Shown one piece after another: positions 27,192-36,190 of a stretch of DNA of 64,000 bases. Within the stretch, counting starts at the first letter, position 1; each line of letters starts with the position of its first letter. Origin of the DNA: RFPW01 sp040401595 (GTDB taxonomy: Bacteria; Pseudomonadota; Gammaproteobacteria; Burkholderiales; Burkholderiaceae_E); the NCBI GenBank assembly GCA_040401595.1, contig JBBAOE010000001.1:184791-248790 (forward strand), given 5' to 3'. Both the position numbers and the translations under genes were made by a program. The notes beneath the pieces were generated by a model. The model searched no databases and was not told the origin of the DNA. It saw only the letters and a program-made list of their open reading frames with translations.

Positions 27192-27914
27192 TCAGACCGG
27201 CGTCGACTCCGTAAGCGACGCCCGGCGACTTAGCAGGGCCTTGCCAAGCCCGACAACAAAGACCGCACCCAGGAGGCCCACGAGGATCTGGAGCCGATGT
27301 TCGCCCAAGCCCCATGCGGCCTCCTGCGCAGAAAACCAGGACGCCAAAGCGGGATCGGTCACCGAGATTTCGCCAGCGATGAACCCCAGCAACGCCGCAC
27401 CGGCCCAAACGATCACCGGGAATCGTTCGATCACTTTCAGAAGGAGCGTGGAGCCAAAAATGACCAATGGAATGGAGGTTGCCAGTCCGATGACGAGCAA
27501 CGTGGTGTTTCCATTGGCAGCCGCTGCCACGGCGATCACGTTATCCAGGCTCATCACGAGGTCAGCGATCAGAATGGTCCTCACCGCAACCGCCATGGAG
27601 CCCGTTGCCCCAGAGCCCTCCTCATCCGAATCATTTTCCGGAAGAAGCAGCGTGACGCCGATGTAGAGCAATAGCAATGCCCCAACCAGTTTGAGATAAG
27701 GCAACAGCAAGAGCTGGGCAGCAACCAGCGTTAGTACGATCCGTAGCGCGATCGCGGCACCAGACCCGATCATGATCGCCTGCTTTTGCTGCTGTGGCGG
27801 CAAGGAACGTGCGGCAAGTGCGATCACGACCGCATTGTCACCAGACAACAGGATGTTGACCCAGACGATTTTGCCCAGAGCAAGCCAAAATTCAGGAGAT
27901 GCGAATTCAATCAT
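27192..27914 (-). CDS. TerC/YjbE-family integral membrane protein
   Basis: A 240-residue protein with about seven hydrophobic helices. It has the family signatures WVNILLSGDNAVVIALAAR near the N-terminus and ADLVMSLDNVIAVAAAA in the middle; the paired acidic residues (GDN / LDN) are thought to bind metal ions. Some relatives export manganese or help load secreted metalloenzymes; tellurite resistance is not implied. It lies 37 bp downstream of sucD on the same strand, so it is probably co-transcribed, and no manganese riboswitch fits in that space. Confidence 0.85.
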   Translation of the reverse strand: MIEFASPEFWLALGKIVWVNILLSGDNAVVIALAARSLPPQQQKQAIMIGSGAAIALRIVLTLVAAQLLLLPYLKLVGALLLLYIGVTLLLPENDSDEEGSGATGSMAVAVRTILIADLVMSLDNVIAVAAAANGNTTLLVIGLATSIPLVIFGSTLLLKVIERFPVIVWAGAALLGFIAGEISVTDPALASWFSAQEAAWGLGEHRLQILVGLLGAVFVVGLGKALLSRRASLTESTPV

Positions 27915-27951
27915 AGTCGGACCATTCCAAAACCAGCACGCTCGTTTGGCG

Positions 27952-28833
27952 TCATAGCGCTGCCAAGAGCAACTTACCCATCTCTGAAGGATTCTTGGTC
28001 ACCCGGATTCCGCAGTCGCTCATGACCTCGAGTTTTTCCTGTGCCGTACCCTTCCCACCCGAAACGATCGCGCCAGCATGGCCCATGCGCTTGCCCTCCG
28101 GGGCAGTCACGCCTGCGATAAAGCCGACGATCGGCTTTTTCATGTGTTCCTTCGCCCAAAGCGCAGCTGTTTCCTCATCGCCCCCCCCGATCTCGCCAAT
28201 CATGACAACGGCGTCCGTGTCCGGATCGTCGTTAAAAAGGCGCAGAACGTCGATATGCTTGAGTCCATTGACTGGATCCCCACCAATCCCAACGGCTGAG
28301 GATTGGCCCAGACCCAGTTCGGTCAGTTGACCAACCGCTTCATAAGTCAGTGTACCGGAGCGTGAGACCACGCCGATACGGCCCTTGCGGTGAATATGAC
28401 CCGGCATGATGCCGATTTTAAGTTCTTCCGGCGTGATGACGCCTGGGCAGTTTGGGCCGAGCAGCAGCGTGTGGCGGTTCTCCCGACGCATCCGCTCGCG
28501 AACCTCAACCATGTCCCGAACTGGAATCCCTTCGGTAATACAAATCACCAAATCGAGGCCAGCCTCGGCGGCCTCCCAGATAGCAGCCGCCGCCCCAGCT
28601 GGCGGCACGTAGATAACCGAAACGGTTGCTCCGGTTGAGGCTTTTGCCTCACGAACCGACGCGTAAATCGGGATACCTTCGAAATCTTCGCCCGCTTTTT
28701 TGGGGTTGACGCCGGCCACGAAGCCGGCGCGGCCGTTGGCATATTCACGGCACATCCGGGTATGGAACTGACCGGTCTTACCGGTAATTCCCTGCGTGAT
28801 GACCTTGGTGTCCTTGTTGATCAGGATCGACAT
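27952..28833 (-). CDS. sucD: Succinyl-CoA synthetase alpha subunit
   Basis: A 293-residue TCA-cycle subunit. The CoA-binding Rossmann part begins ILINKDTKVITQGITGKTG. The phosphohistidine is in GHAGAIVSGGKGTAQEK near the C-terminus, and IGEIGGGDEE is the usual power-helix region. It pairs with SucC, encoded 54 bp upstream, to convert succinyl-CoA to succinate with nucleotide triphosphate formation. ATG 28833 is used. Confidence 0.96.
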   Translation of the reverse strand: MSILINKDTKVITQGITGKTGQFHTRMCREYANGRAGFVAGVNPKKAGEDFEGIPIYASVREAKASTGATVSVIYVPPAGAAAAIWEAAEAGLDLVICITEGIPVRDMVEVRERMRRENRHTLLLGPNCPGVITPEELKIGIMPGHIHRKGRIGVVSRSGTLTYEAVGQLTELGLGQSSAVGIGGDPVNGLKHIDVLRLFNDDPDTDAVVMIGEIGGGDEETAALWAKEHMKKPIVGFIAGVTAPEGKRMGHAGAIVSGGKGTAQEKLEVMSDCGIRVTKNPSEMGKLLLAAL

Positions 28834-28887
28834 CGTTGACCGTCCGGGGTAACTGCGAGGGGTAATGAGGCAGGAAAACTGTCGAAA

Positions 28888-30051
28888 TCAGGCACGCGCG
28901 GCGCGAACCACTCGCTCGGCCGCCTCAGCCATGGTTTCGGCCGAGATGATGGGCAATCCGGACTCCGCAATCATCTTGCGGCCCAGTTCTTCATTCGTGC
29001 CCTTCATTCGAACCACCAGGGGAACGGTGAGCCCGACCACTTTGCTGGCGTTGATCAAGCCCTCAGCGATCACATCGCAGCGCATGATGCCTCCGAAAAT
29101 ATTGACCAGAATGGCCCGCAAATTCGGATTTCGCCCCATGATCTTGAAGGCCTCGGTCACCTTCTCGGTGGTCGCACCGCCGCCCACATCGAGAAAATTG
29201 GCGGGCTCGCCGCCAAAAAGCTTGATGGTATCCATGGTAGCCATCGCCAGACCGGCTCCATTGACCAAGCAGCCGATGTTCCCATCCAACGAGATATACG
29301 AGAGGTCAAAGCGCGACGCCTCGATCTCGGCAGGGTCTTCTTCATCGAGGTCGCGAAGTTCGACAATTTCGGGATGCCGGAACATCGCATTTGAATCAAA
29401 ATTCAGCTTGGCGTCGAGCGCGATGATGTCGCCCGAACCCGCGAGAATCAGCGGATTGATTTCCGCGAGCGCCGAATCCGTTTCCCAAAACGCTTTGTAC
29501 AGCCCTTGCAAGGCGACGCGAGCACGCGGGATTGACGTTTCGGGAATCCCAATTTTGTGCGACAGATCATCAGCCTGAGCATCGGTCAGGCCGACGGTCG
29601 GGTCAATCTCGGCCTTGAAAATCTTCTCAGGCGTGTGGGCCGCGACTTCTTCGATATCCATGCCACCTTCGCTGGACGCCATCATCACGGGCCGCTGACA
29701 GCCCCGATCGATGACCAGTCCGACGTAGTACTCGTGGCGAATGTCTGCACCTTCCTCGATCAGGAGGCGTCGGACCTTTTGGCCGTGGGGCCCGGTCTGA
29801 TGCGTCACCAACTGCATCCCCAAGATCTCGCCGGCCCGGATGCGCACTTCGTCAACCGACTTGGCGACTTTGACACCGCCGCCTTTGCCCCGGCCGCCTG
29901 CATGGATTTGCGCCTTGACAACCCAGACGGGTCCGCCCAAGGTTTCAGCCGCATGGACCGCGTCGGCCACGCTCAGGCAGGCAATGCTGCGAGGCACCTG
30001 AACGCCATAACGCTTCAGAATTTCTTTGCCTTGGTATTCGTGGATTTTCAT
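28888..30051 (-). CDS. sucC: Succinyl-CoA synthetase beta subunit
   Basis: A 387-residue ATP-grasp subunit beginning KIHEYQGKEILKRYGV. VVKAQIHAGGRGKGGGVK is the nucleotide-binding segment, and the C-terminal VNIFGGIMRCDVIAEG is the domain that contacts the alpha subunit. AAGGA precedes ATG 30051. It is first in the sucC-sucD-terC unit. Confidence 0.96.
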   Translation of the reverse strand: MKIHEYQGKEILKRYGVQVPRSIACLSVADAVHAAETLGGPVWVVKAQIHAGGRGKGGGVKVAKSVDEVRIRAGEILGMQLVTHQTGPHGQKVRRLLIEEGADIRHEYYVGLVIDRGCQRPVMMASSEGGMDIEEVAAHTPEKIFKAEIDPTVGLTDAQADDLSHKIGIPETSIPRARVALQGLYKAFWETDSALAEINPLILAGSGDIIALDAKLNFDSNAMFRHPEIVELRDLDEEDPAEIEASRFDLSYISLDGNIGCLVNGAGLAMATMDTIKLFGGEPANFLDVGGGATTEKVTEAFKIMGRNPNLRAILVNIFGGIMRCDVIAEGLINASKVVGLTVPLVVRMKGTNEELGRKMIAESGLPIISAETMAEAAERVVRAARA

Positions 30052-30123
30052 CGTTCAGTCCTTTACCGACAAGCACGAGCGCTCAGAGCGCGTGCGGCGC
30101 GGCGAATCCTAACATGGGGCGTT

Positions 30124-30582
30124 TTAACGCGGCGGCTGTCCGCGAACAATCCGGGCCACGACCGCCGCGGAAAAGCCGCGCTGAAGGAGAAACCGGAGCT
30201 GGCGCGCACGTTCGTTGACATCCGAGGACGCCTCACCGCCATAGCGACGCTGCCAGATCTCCAAGGCCCTGACATGCTCGGAATTCTCAAGCGCCTCGAT
30301 GGGCAGGTCGACAAGGTCGGACTGAACACCGCGGGCACTGAGCTCTTGCCGGATTCGCGCATTACCGTACCGTCGCGCCCGGCGCTCGACCCATTGTTCA
30401 GCGAACCGCTGATCAGAGAGCCAACCAGCCTGTTCGAGCTCATCAAGCAGCTTGGCCAGCGCTTCGAGAGACCCTTCTTCCCCGAGATGTCGCCCGAGTT
30501 TGCGCGACAGTTCAAGCCGGCTATGCTCTCGCCCCGCCAGAAGACGTAAGGCCCGGGCTCGCAACGAGAGCGTTAATGCCAC
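30124..30582 (-). CDS. recX: RecA regulator RecX
   Basis: A 152-residue helical protein that caps and destabilises RecA filaments. It opens LSLRARALRLLAGREHSRLELSRKL and has RRYGNARIRQELSARGV, matching the three-helix RecX repeats. It starts at GTG 30582 with AGGGAG six bases upstream. It lies 139 bp after recA on the same strand, the usual order, so expression probably depends on read-through from recA. Confidence 0.92.
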   Translation of the reverse strand: MALTLSLRARALRLLAGREHSRLELSRKLGRHLGEEGSLEALAKLLDELEQAGWLSDQRFAEQWVERRARRYGNARIRQELSARGVQSDLVDLPIEALENSEHVRALEIWQRRYGGEASSDVNERARQLRFLLQRGFSAAVVARIVRGQPPR

Positions 30583-30703
30583 CAGCGACTCCCTAACAGA
30601 CTGCCCAATCCAGAATGGGGGCGCGGACCGGCTTACGGGGTCCTTGAGGCCAGACGGGCAGCTTCAAGCCGCTCGAAAGCAAGGTCTCAAGGGCACCCCC
30701 GAC

Positions 30704-30716
30704 CGGGCTTCGCCCG
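30704..30716 (-). other. Short GC hairpin right after the recA stop
   Basis: CGGGC-TTC-GCCCG forms a 5-bp stem 5 bp past the recA stop codon. No T-tract follows. A hairpin in this position could cause partial termination or mRNA stabilisation and so lower recX relative to recA, as reported for the E. coli recA-recX gap. The remaining spacer holds nothing else that I recognise. Confidence 0.35.
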
Positions 30717-30721
30717 CACAC

Positions 30722-31789
30722 TCAGGCCGCCGCGACTTCCGGCGTACCGCCCTCGATCACGCCCAGGCGGGATCTCACTCCATAATGCAGGCGAACCTTA
30801 TTCTCAAGTTCCATCGCCAATGCTGGATTCTCCCGCAAGGTTTGCCGGGAATTGTCTTTCCCCTGCCCGATCCGGTTCCCTGCATAGCTGTACCAGGCTC
30901 CGGATTTCTCGATGACGCCGGCTTCGGCCCCCAGATCCAGGATTTCGCCTTCGCGCGAAGTGCCCTCACCATACAGAATGTCGAATTCTGCCTGCCGGAA
31001 AGGCGGTGCGACCTTATTTTTGACGACTTTGACCTTGGTCTCGGACCCGATCACCTCGTCACCCTGCTTGATCGAACCAGTACGGCGAATATCAAGCCTG
31101 ACAGAGGCGTAAAACTTGAGCGCATTGCCGCCTGTCGTGGTCTCGGGATTACCGAACATCACGCCGATTTTCATGCGGATCTGATTGATGAAAATCACCA
31201 AGGTATTGGTCCGCTTGATCGCAGCCGTCAGCTTGCGCAGCGCCTGACTCATGAGCCGCGCCTGCAAGCCCGGGAGCGAGTCCCCCATTTCACCCTCAAT
31301 TTCGGCTTTCGGCACCAGCGCTGCCACGGAATCGATCACGATGAGATCGACCGACCCGGAGCGCACGAGCGCGTCAGCGATTTCGAGCGCCTGTTCCCCG
31401 GTATCGGGTTGGCTGATCAGCAACTCCTCGAGCCGAACCCCTAGTTTGGCGGCGTACTGCGTATCCAGCGCATGCTCAGCGTCGATAAAGGCGCAGGTGC
31501 CGTTTATTTTCTGCATTTCGGCAATGCACTGCAATGTCAGCGTCGTCTTTCCTGACGACTCGGGACCGTAGATTTCCACCACGCGTCCCCGGGGCAGGCC
31601 CCCAACGCCCAGCGCAATATCAAGGCCCAATGAACCCGTTGAGACGACCTGAATATCTTGTGCGAGGATCTCGGCATCCGAGAGCCGCATGATCGAGCCT
31701 TTGCCGAACTGCTTTTCAATCTGCGCCAAGGCAGCGGCCAATGCCTTGGCGCGCTCGCCTTCCTTGCCCCGTTGTTTGTTGTCTTCCAT
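30722..31789 (-). CDS. recA: Recombinase RecA
   Basis: A 355-residue strand-exchange ATPase and LexA co-protease. Walker A is GPESSGKTTL; the DNA-binding loop L1 region EGEMGDSLPGLQARLMSQALR and L2 region FGNPETTTGGNALKFYASVR are intact. Start is ATG 31789 (EDNKQRGKEGERAKAL), with GAGG upstream; the frame runs 30 codons further but that part is non-conserved leader containing the promoter. A LexA box overlaps the promoter, so it is expected to be SOS-induced. Confidence 0.97.
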   Translation of the reverse strand: MEDNKQRGKEGERAKALAAALAQIEKQFGKGSIMRLSDAEILAQDIQVVSTGSLGLDIALGVGGLPRGRVVEIYGPESSGKTTLTLQCIAEMQKINGTCAFIDAEHALDTQYAAKLGVRLEELLISQPDTGEQALEIADALVRSGSVDLIVIDSVAALVPKAEIEGEMGDSLPGLQARLMSQALRKLTAAIKRTNTLVIFINQIRMKIGVMFGNPETTTGGNALKFYASVRLDIRRTGSIKQGDEVIGSETKVKVVKNKVAPPFRQAEFDILYGEGTSREGEILDLGAEAGVIEKSGAWYSYAGNRIGQGKDNSRQTLRENPALAMELENKVRLHYGVRSRLGVIEGGTPEVAAA

Positions 31790-31861
31790 GGATGCCTCAG
31801 TTGGATGCGGGATGGTGGGTTTGGTCGGGTGTTTCGTCGATTGCTTGATCATAGGGATCGA

Positions 31862-31890
31862 AGTATCCCATGAAACCACTGTATAAACAA
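31862..31890 (-). promoter_or_regulatory. recA sigma-70 promoter
   Basis: On the minus strand TTGTTT (31890-31885) and GATACT (31867-31862) are separated by exactly 17 bp. The inferred transcript start is about 65 bp before the recA ATG. The -35 element is inside the LexA box, so repressor binding would block RNA polymerase. Confidence 0.7.
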
Positions 31891-31894
31891 CCAG
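31879..31894 (-). promoter_or_regulatory. LexA (SOS) box upstream of recA
   Basis: The 16-mer CTGGTTGTTTATACAG fits the gamma/betaproteobacterial LexA consensus CTG-N10-CAG with a TA-rich centre. It overlaps the recA -35 hexamer and lies 90 bp before the start codon. LexA itself is not encoded in the window. Confidence 0.75.
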
Positions 31895-31903
31895 ACCTTT
31901 AAC

Positions 31904-32515
31904 CTAGGTGACTCGGTTGTACAACCAATGTTCTAGGCCCGCCCTGAGCGCGTGAAGCGCTGCGGCGTGCCGCACGATTCCGCGGCCCCCGTCCCAATGG
32001 CAGGTCGTTGTTGTCACCCAGAGGGGTCCGTCGGGGCTCATTCGCCCTGCCCAACCGAAACAAACGGTTCCAACCGGTTTGCCAGCAGCGGCGCCGCCGG
32101 GGCCGGCGATGCCGGTGACCGACAGCGCCAGCCCCGGCTGCGCAGGCGCCAGACTTTGCAACGCGCCAATGGCCATCGCCCGGGCAACGGGTTCGCTCAC
32201 GGCGCCGTATTGCTCGAGCATCATGGCGGGCACACCCAACAGATCTACCTTGGCCTGATTGGAGTACGTGATGAAGCTGCGGTCGAACCAAGCGCTCGAT
32301 CCCGCGCGTTCGGTCAGCGCGCGCGCGATGGCACCCCCGGTGCAGGATTCCGCCGTCACGATTCGCGCACCACTCGCAGCCAGGCGTTGCCCGACTGAAA
32401 AGGCTAGGTCATTGAGCTGCGCCTCAGCGTCAACCCCAGATGCGATGTCCGATGACGCCAGGGCCCCGGACTGACGGTGGTTCGACTCGTCGTTTGTCGT
32501 CAGCGTTTCACGCAT
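31904..32515 (-). CDS. pncC: Nicotinamide-nucleotide amidohydrolase, PncC/CinA C-terminal family
   Basis: About 203 residues. The catalytic domain shows RIVTAESCTGGAIARAL (Ser/Thr nucleophile region), SFITYSNQAKVDLLGV and SVTGIAGPGGAAAGKPVGTV. It deamidates nicotinamide mononucleotide to recycle pyridine nucleotides; in some bacteria it is competence-linked (CinA). The conserved part begins near residue 34, so about 30 N-terminal residues are unconserved. A GTG at 32518 directly precedes the ATG at 32515 used here. It sits between pgpA and recA, as cinA-recA in many bacteria. Confidence 0.9.
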   Translation of the reverse strand: MRETLTTNDESNHRQSGALASSDIASGVDAEAQLNDLAFSVGQRLAASGARIVTAESCTGGAIARALTERAGSSAWFDRSFITYSNQAKVDLLGVPAMMLEQYGAVSEPVARAMAIGALQSLAPAQPGLALSVTGIAGPGGAAAGKPVGTVCFGWAGRMSPDGPLWVTTTTCHWDGGRGIVRHAAALHALRAGLEHWLYNRVT

Positions 32516-32536
32516 CACACTCTGATTCCGGTGTCA

Positions 32537-33082
32537 TCACAGCGCGCGCCCGATCGCAAGCGCCAGCAGCGTCAGACATGCTGCCAGCAGGTCGTCGGCC
32601 ATGACGCCCCAGCCACCGCCCACGGTTCGGTCAACCCACCGAATCGGGGGAGGTTTGACGATATCGAACATGCGAAACACCAGAAAGGCTGTCAACTGCT
32701 GCCCAAACGACCCATTCAGGACCCAAAGCACCAACCAGAAGGCGATGATTTCATCCCAGACAATTGCGCCGTGATCCTGAATTCCAAGCGCCTCGCCCGT
32801 GCGTCGACAAGCGATGACACCGACGGCAGTTCCCAACACGAGCACGAGCGCCCAGGCGGTGTCCCCAAGCCAGGGATCGAGCCATAAAAAGGCTGCCCAG
32901 GCCCAGAGCGTGCCGACCGTTCCCGGCGCAATCGGTGCAAGACCCGCGCCAAATCCAAGCGCAATCCAGCGCGAAGCTTTGCCGCGCATGAAGCGGAAAT
33001 CTGGGCGCAGAATCTTGCTCGCGCTGACCGGGCTCTTGATCGGCTCGATTACGTCGATGACGACGGCGGGCTCGTTCGACAT
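32537..33082 (-). CDS. pgpA: Phosphatidylglycerophosphatase A
   Basis: A 181-residue membrane enzyme that dephosphorylates phosphatidylglycerol phosphate in phospholipid synthesis. ALGFGAGLAPIAPGTVGTLWA is the family N-terminal motif (shown in part), and FRMFDIVKPPPIRWVD and GGWGVMADDLLA are the conserved catalytic loops. About three to four hydrophobic helices are seen. Its ATG shares one base with the thiL stop (TGATG), implying coupled translation. Confidence 0.92.
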   Translation of the reverse strand: MSNEPAVVIDVIEPIKSPVSASKILRPDFRFMRGKASRWIALGFGAGLAPIAPGTVGTLWAWAAFLWLDPWLGDTAWALVLVLGTAVGVIACRRTGEALGIQDHGAIVWDEIIAFWLVLWVLNGSFGQQLTAFLVFRMFDIVKPPPIRWVDRTVGGGWGVMADDLLAACLTLLALAIGRAL

Positions 33083-34086
33083 CAGATGACGGCGCCACCA
33101 AAATGCTGGTAGGCGGGACCGGACAGGACCCGCTCGGAACCCGTACCGTCCTGTACGCGCAATCCCGGCACGGCATCCAGGATGCCGATACGGTGCAGAC
33201 CGACCTGACCCGGTCGAACGCTCAAACGCTCCAATGCGTCTCGGGCGCGCACCGGCGCTGTAAAGACCAGCTCGTAATCGTCCCCGCCCTGGAGCAACAG
33301 ACCGAAACGATCGTCAGCGTCCAGTTCGCTCAGACAGGCATCGAAGGGTAGGGCCTCCGCCCAAAGCACAGCCCCCAGGGGCCCACCCGTCGCGGCCCCC
33401 GAACGTTCGAGGACATGACTCAGGTCACCCGCCAGACCATCCGAGAGATCGATCGCGGCATGCACCATCCCCTGGGCGGCCAATTCCGCGAGCGCGAGTC
33501 CCAATGCAAGCCGCGGCGTTGGCTGCTCGAGACGGATACGCGCCGGATGTGAGGCGGGCAAGGCCTGGCCGGCAAGACGTTGGCGCACCGCAAATGCGGC
33601 TGCGCCAAGAGCGCCAGACACCCAGACATCATCGCCAGCTCGGGCCCGATCACGCCGCAGTGCCCCTGCGGGTTCGACCTCCCCAATGGCCGTGATCCCA
33701 ATCGTGAGGGGTCCTTGCGTCGTGTCCCCCCCGACGAGTTCAATCCCATGGAGATCAGCCAGGCCATGCATTCCGCACGAAAAGGCCTCCAGCCAAGACT
33801 CGTCAACACGGGGTAGCGCCAGCGCCAGCAGGTAGGCAACCGGGCGGGCACCCATCGCCGCAAGGTCGGAGAGATTCACCGCAAGCGCCTTGTGCCCGAG
33901 CGTTCGCGGGTCGACATCGGCAAAGAAATGCACCCCCTCGACGAGCAAATCGGTTGTGACCGCGAATCGCGCCGACGGTGCAGTGGCCGCAGCCAGCAGA
34001 GCACAGTCATCACCCGGCCCGAGCACCGCCGCCTGCGGCCCCACCGACCGGACAAAAAAACGGCGGATCAGTTCAAACTCGCCCAT
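33082..34086 (-). CDS. thiL: Thiamine-monophosphate kinase
   Basis: A 334-residue AIR-synthase/PurM-fold kinase making thiamine diphosphate. It opens GEFELIRRFF and has GPGDDCALL (ATP/Mg site), AVNLSDLAAMGARP and DLSDGLAGDLSHVLE. I use ATG 34086 because homology begins there and the longer frame overlaps nusB heavily; this start overlaps nusB by 14 bp. It lies in the ribH-nusB-thiL-pgpA unit, the standard proteobacterial order. Confidence 0.94.
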   Translation of the reverse strand: MGEFELIRRFFVRSVGPQAAVLGPGDDCALLAAATAPSARFAVTTDLLVEGVHFFADVDPRTLGHKALAVNLSDLAAMGARPVAYLLALALPRVDESWLEAFSCGMHGLADLHGIELVGGDTTQGPLTIGITAIGEVEPAGALRRDRARAGDDVWVSGALGAAAFAVRQRLAGQALPASHPARIRLEQPTPRLALGLALAELAAQGMVHAAIDLSDGLAGDLSHVLERSGAATGGPLGAVLWAEALPFDACLSELDADDRFGLLLQGGDDYELVFTAPVRARDALERLSVRPGQVGLHRIGILDAVPGLRVQDGTGSERVLSGPAYQHFGGAVI

Positions 34087-34540
34087 GGGGTCGCTCGGTC
34101 GGCCGCAAGCGAGCGGCCACCTTATCAAGCACGCCGTTCACATAACGATAACCGTCCGTGCCGCCAAACGACTTTGCAATCTCAACCGCCTCGTTGATGA
34201 CGACCCGATAAGGCGTCTCCGGCGCATATGAAAATTCCCATGATCCGATCAAGATCACGGCATGCTCCACTGGACTCAGTTGGATCAGGGGGCGATCGAT
34301 CAGCGGGATGATGGTCGTATGCAAGGACTCGGCTTGCTCAATCACACCGCGCAGGATGGATCGGAAAAGATCGGTATCTGCCCGCTCAAACTCGGCCTGT
34401 GCACCGATCTGAGCTTCGATGAGCGTGACTTCGGTCTGCGCAACCAGCCACTGATAGAGCCCCTGGAGCGCGAACTCCCTGGCGCGGCGGCGCGCACTGC
34501 GCGTGGGCGAGCGATCATCGGGTTCGGGCAGCTCGTTCAC
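34073..34540 (-). CDS. nusB: Transcription antitermination factor NusB
   Basis: A 155-residue all-helical protein that pairs with S10 (NusE) at boxA in rRNA operon antitermination. It shows RRRAREFALQGLYQWLV, ILIGSWEF and RVVINEAVEIAKSFGGTDGYRYVNGVLDK, all family hallmarks. It starts at GTG 34540, overlapping the ribH stop as GTGA. Confidence 0.94.
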   Translation of the reverse strand: MNELPEPDDRSPTRSARRRAREFALQGLYQWLVAQTEVTLIEAQIGAQAEFERADTDLFRSILRGVIEQAESLHTTIIPLIDRPLIQLSPVEHAVILIGSWEFSYAPETPYRVVINEAVEIAKSFGGTDGYRYVNGVLDKVAARLRPTERPHGRV

Positions 34541-35061
34541 CGGTTTGTGGCATCCGTCGAATCGGCGCCTTCCGCTTCCAGCTCTTCGGGCGCAAGCCCC
34601 AGCAAGGTCAAGGTTGCGCAGACATGCGCCATTTCAACGGCCACCCGCGCGCAGTCTGCTCCCTTGCCAATGATTCGCACCTCGGCCTGAGCATCCGTGT
34701 CACAGGTCAGAATTCCATTGGCAATCGGAATCGATTCGTCCAGCGACACCCGTTGGATCGCGGCTGCACTTTCGTTGGACACCACCTCGAAGTGGTAGGT
34801 ATCGCCTCGAATGACCGCGCCCAGGGCGATCAGCGCGTCGAACTCCCGGGTCCTGGCAAGCCGCTGCAGCGCGATACCGATCTCAAGAGCCCCAGGGACC
34901 GAACACAGAAAAATGTCCTCGGCCAGAACGCCCAATCGCAATAGTTCGGTCACGCAGGCTTGCCTCAATCCATCACAGACCGTGTCGTTGAAGCGCGCCT
35001 GAACAATGGCGATCCGAACCCCTTCGCCCTCCAGGGATCCCCGTTCAATATCAAGATTCAT
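34537..35061 (-). CDS. ribH: 6,7-dimethyl-8-ribityllumazine synthase
   Basis: A 174-residue subunit of the icosahedral lumazine synthase, which condenses the dihydroxybutanone phosphate from RibB with the aminouracil from RibD. RIAIVQARFND, VPGALEIGIALQ, ALGAVIRGDTYHFEVVSNES (the His is the catalytic base) and IPIANGILTCD are intact. A C-terminal 15-residue acidic tail follows. It overlaps ribBA by 11 bp and nusB by 4 bp. Confidence 0.95.
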   Translation of the reverse strand: MNLDIERGSLEGEGVRIAIVQARFNDTVCDGLRQACVTELLRLGVLAEDIFLCSVPGALEIGIALQRLARTREFDALIALGAVIRGDTYHFEVVSNESAAAIQRVSLDESIPIANGILTCDTDAQAEVRIIGKGADCARVAVEMAHVCATLTLLGLAPEELEAEGADSTDATNR

Positions 35062-36190
35062 TCTGAAATCCAGTAACTTCTAGACCATACCCCGCCATGC
35101 TCGGCATCTTGCGCGGGCGCGATAGCAAACGCATGCGCCCAACGCCGAGCGAGCGCAGGATTTGAGCACCCACCCCATAGTTGCGCAGGTCCTGGCCGGC
35201 ACTGCGGCCCTCCTGGCTGCTGCGGCCCTGGACGACTTCCCGGGTCGGCACAGCCGGGGCCAGGCGGCTGAGCTGATCAAACAGCACCTCCGCACCGGGG
35301 GCGCAATTGATCATGACCAACACACCAGACTCCGCAGCCGCAATCGCAGCCATGGCGCGGGTAATCGGCCAGGAATGGCTGCCCGCGTCCGCGCTCAGCA
35401 AATCGAGCACCGACAGCGGCTCATGGACGCGCACGAGCGTTTCATGTTCGGCGCGGATCGAACCCTTGACCAACGAAAGGTGCGGTTCACCGCCGGGTTG
35501 ATCCCGCCATGCAGCCAGCCGAAATGGGCCCCAAGGGGTCAGAATGTCGCGCTCAGCAATGTGCTCCACCAGGCTTTCGGTGGCACTGCGGTACTGGATG
35601 AGATCGGCGATGGCGCCGATCTTGAGGCCGTGCTCCTGCGCGAACTGCGTGAGATCGGGCAGTCGGGCCATCGTGCCGTCTTCGTTCAGGATTTCGCAAA
35701 TCACCGCTGCCGGCTCGAACCCTGCTGCGTGCGCGAGATCGCAACCAGCCTCCGTATGACCCGCCCGCATCAGTACGCCACCCGGACGCGCCATGAGCGG
35801 GAAAATATGCCCGGGCTGAACCAGATCCGAAGGCCGCGCGTGTCTGCTCACGGCAGCCTGAACCGTTCGAGCGCGGTCGCTCGCAGAAATCCCGGTCGTG
35901 ACCCCTTCGGCGGCTTCAATCGATACCGTGAAATTCGTCCCGTGCTTGGTCCCGTTGCCCTGCGCATGCACCATCAAGGGCAGGTTCAGCTGTCGGCAGC
36001 GGGCCTCGGTCAAGGTCAAACAGATCAGCCCTCGGCCATGGCGGGCCATGAAGTTGATGGCTTCGGGCGTGACGTGCTGCGCCACCATCACGAGGTCGCC
36101 CTCGTTCTCGCGATCTTCTTCATCGACCAGAACTACCATGCGGCCAGCGCGCAGTTCAGCCAGGATTTCGGGAATAGCAGCTAGTGTCAT
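35051..36190 (-). CDS. ribB: 3,4-dihydroxy-2-butanone 4-phosphate synthase with degenerate GTP cyclohydrolase II-like domain
   Basis: A 379-residue protein. Residues 1-205 are an intact RibB domain: VLVDEEDRENEGDLVM, TNFTVSIEA and RAGHTEAGCDLA hold the ribulose-5-phosphate and metal residues. The C-terminal 170 residues keep the RibA outline and its ending (LRNYGVGAQILRSLGV...MAGYGLEV), but the zinc cysteine motif and the GQGRGI-type motif are absent, so GTP cyclohydrolase II activity is unlikely. This matches the RibBX type known in betaproteobacteria. Start is ATG 36190, overlapping the stop of the upstream oxidoreductase gene as ATGA. Confidence 0.9.
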   Translation of the reverse strand: MTLAAIPEILAELRAGRMVVLVDEEDRENEGDLVMVAQHVTPEAINFMARHGRGLICLTLTEARCRQLNLPLMVHAQGNGTKHGTNFTVSIEAAEGVTTGISASDRARTVQAAVSRHARPSDLVQPGHIFPLMARPGGVLMRAGHTEAGCDLAHAAGFEPAAVICEILNEDGTMARLPDLTQFAQEHGLKIGAIADLIQYRSATESLVEHIAERDILTPWGPFRLAAWRDQPGGEPHLSLVKGSIRAEHETLVRVHEPLSVLDLLSADAGSHSWPITRAMAAIAAAESGVLVMINCAPGAEVLFDQLSRLAPAVPTREVVQGRSSQEGRSAGQDLRNYGVGAQILRSLGVGRMRLLSRPRKMPSMAGYGLEVTGFQNES

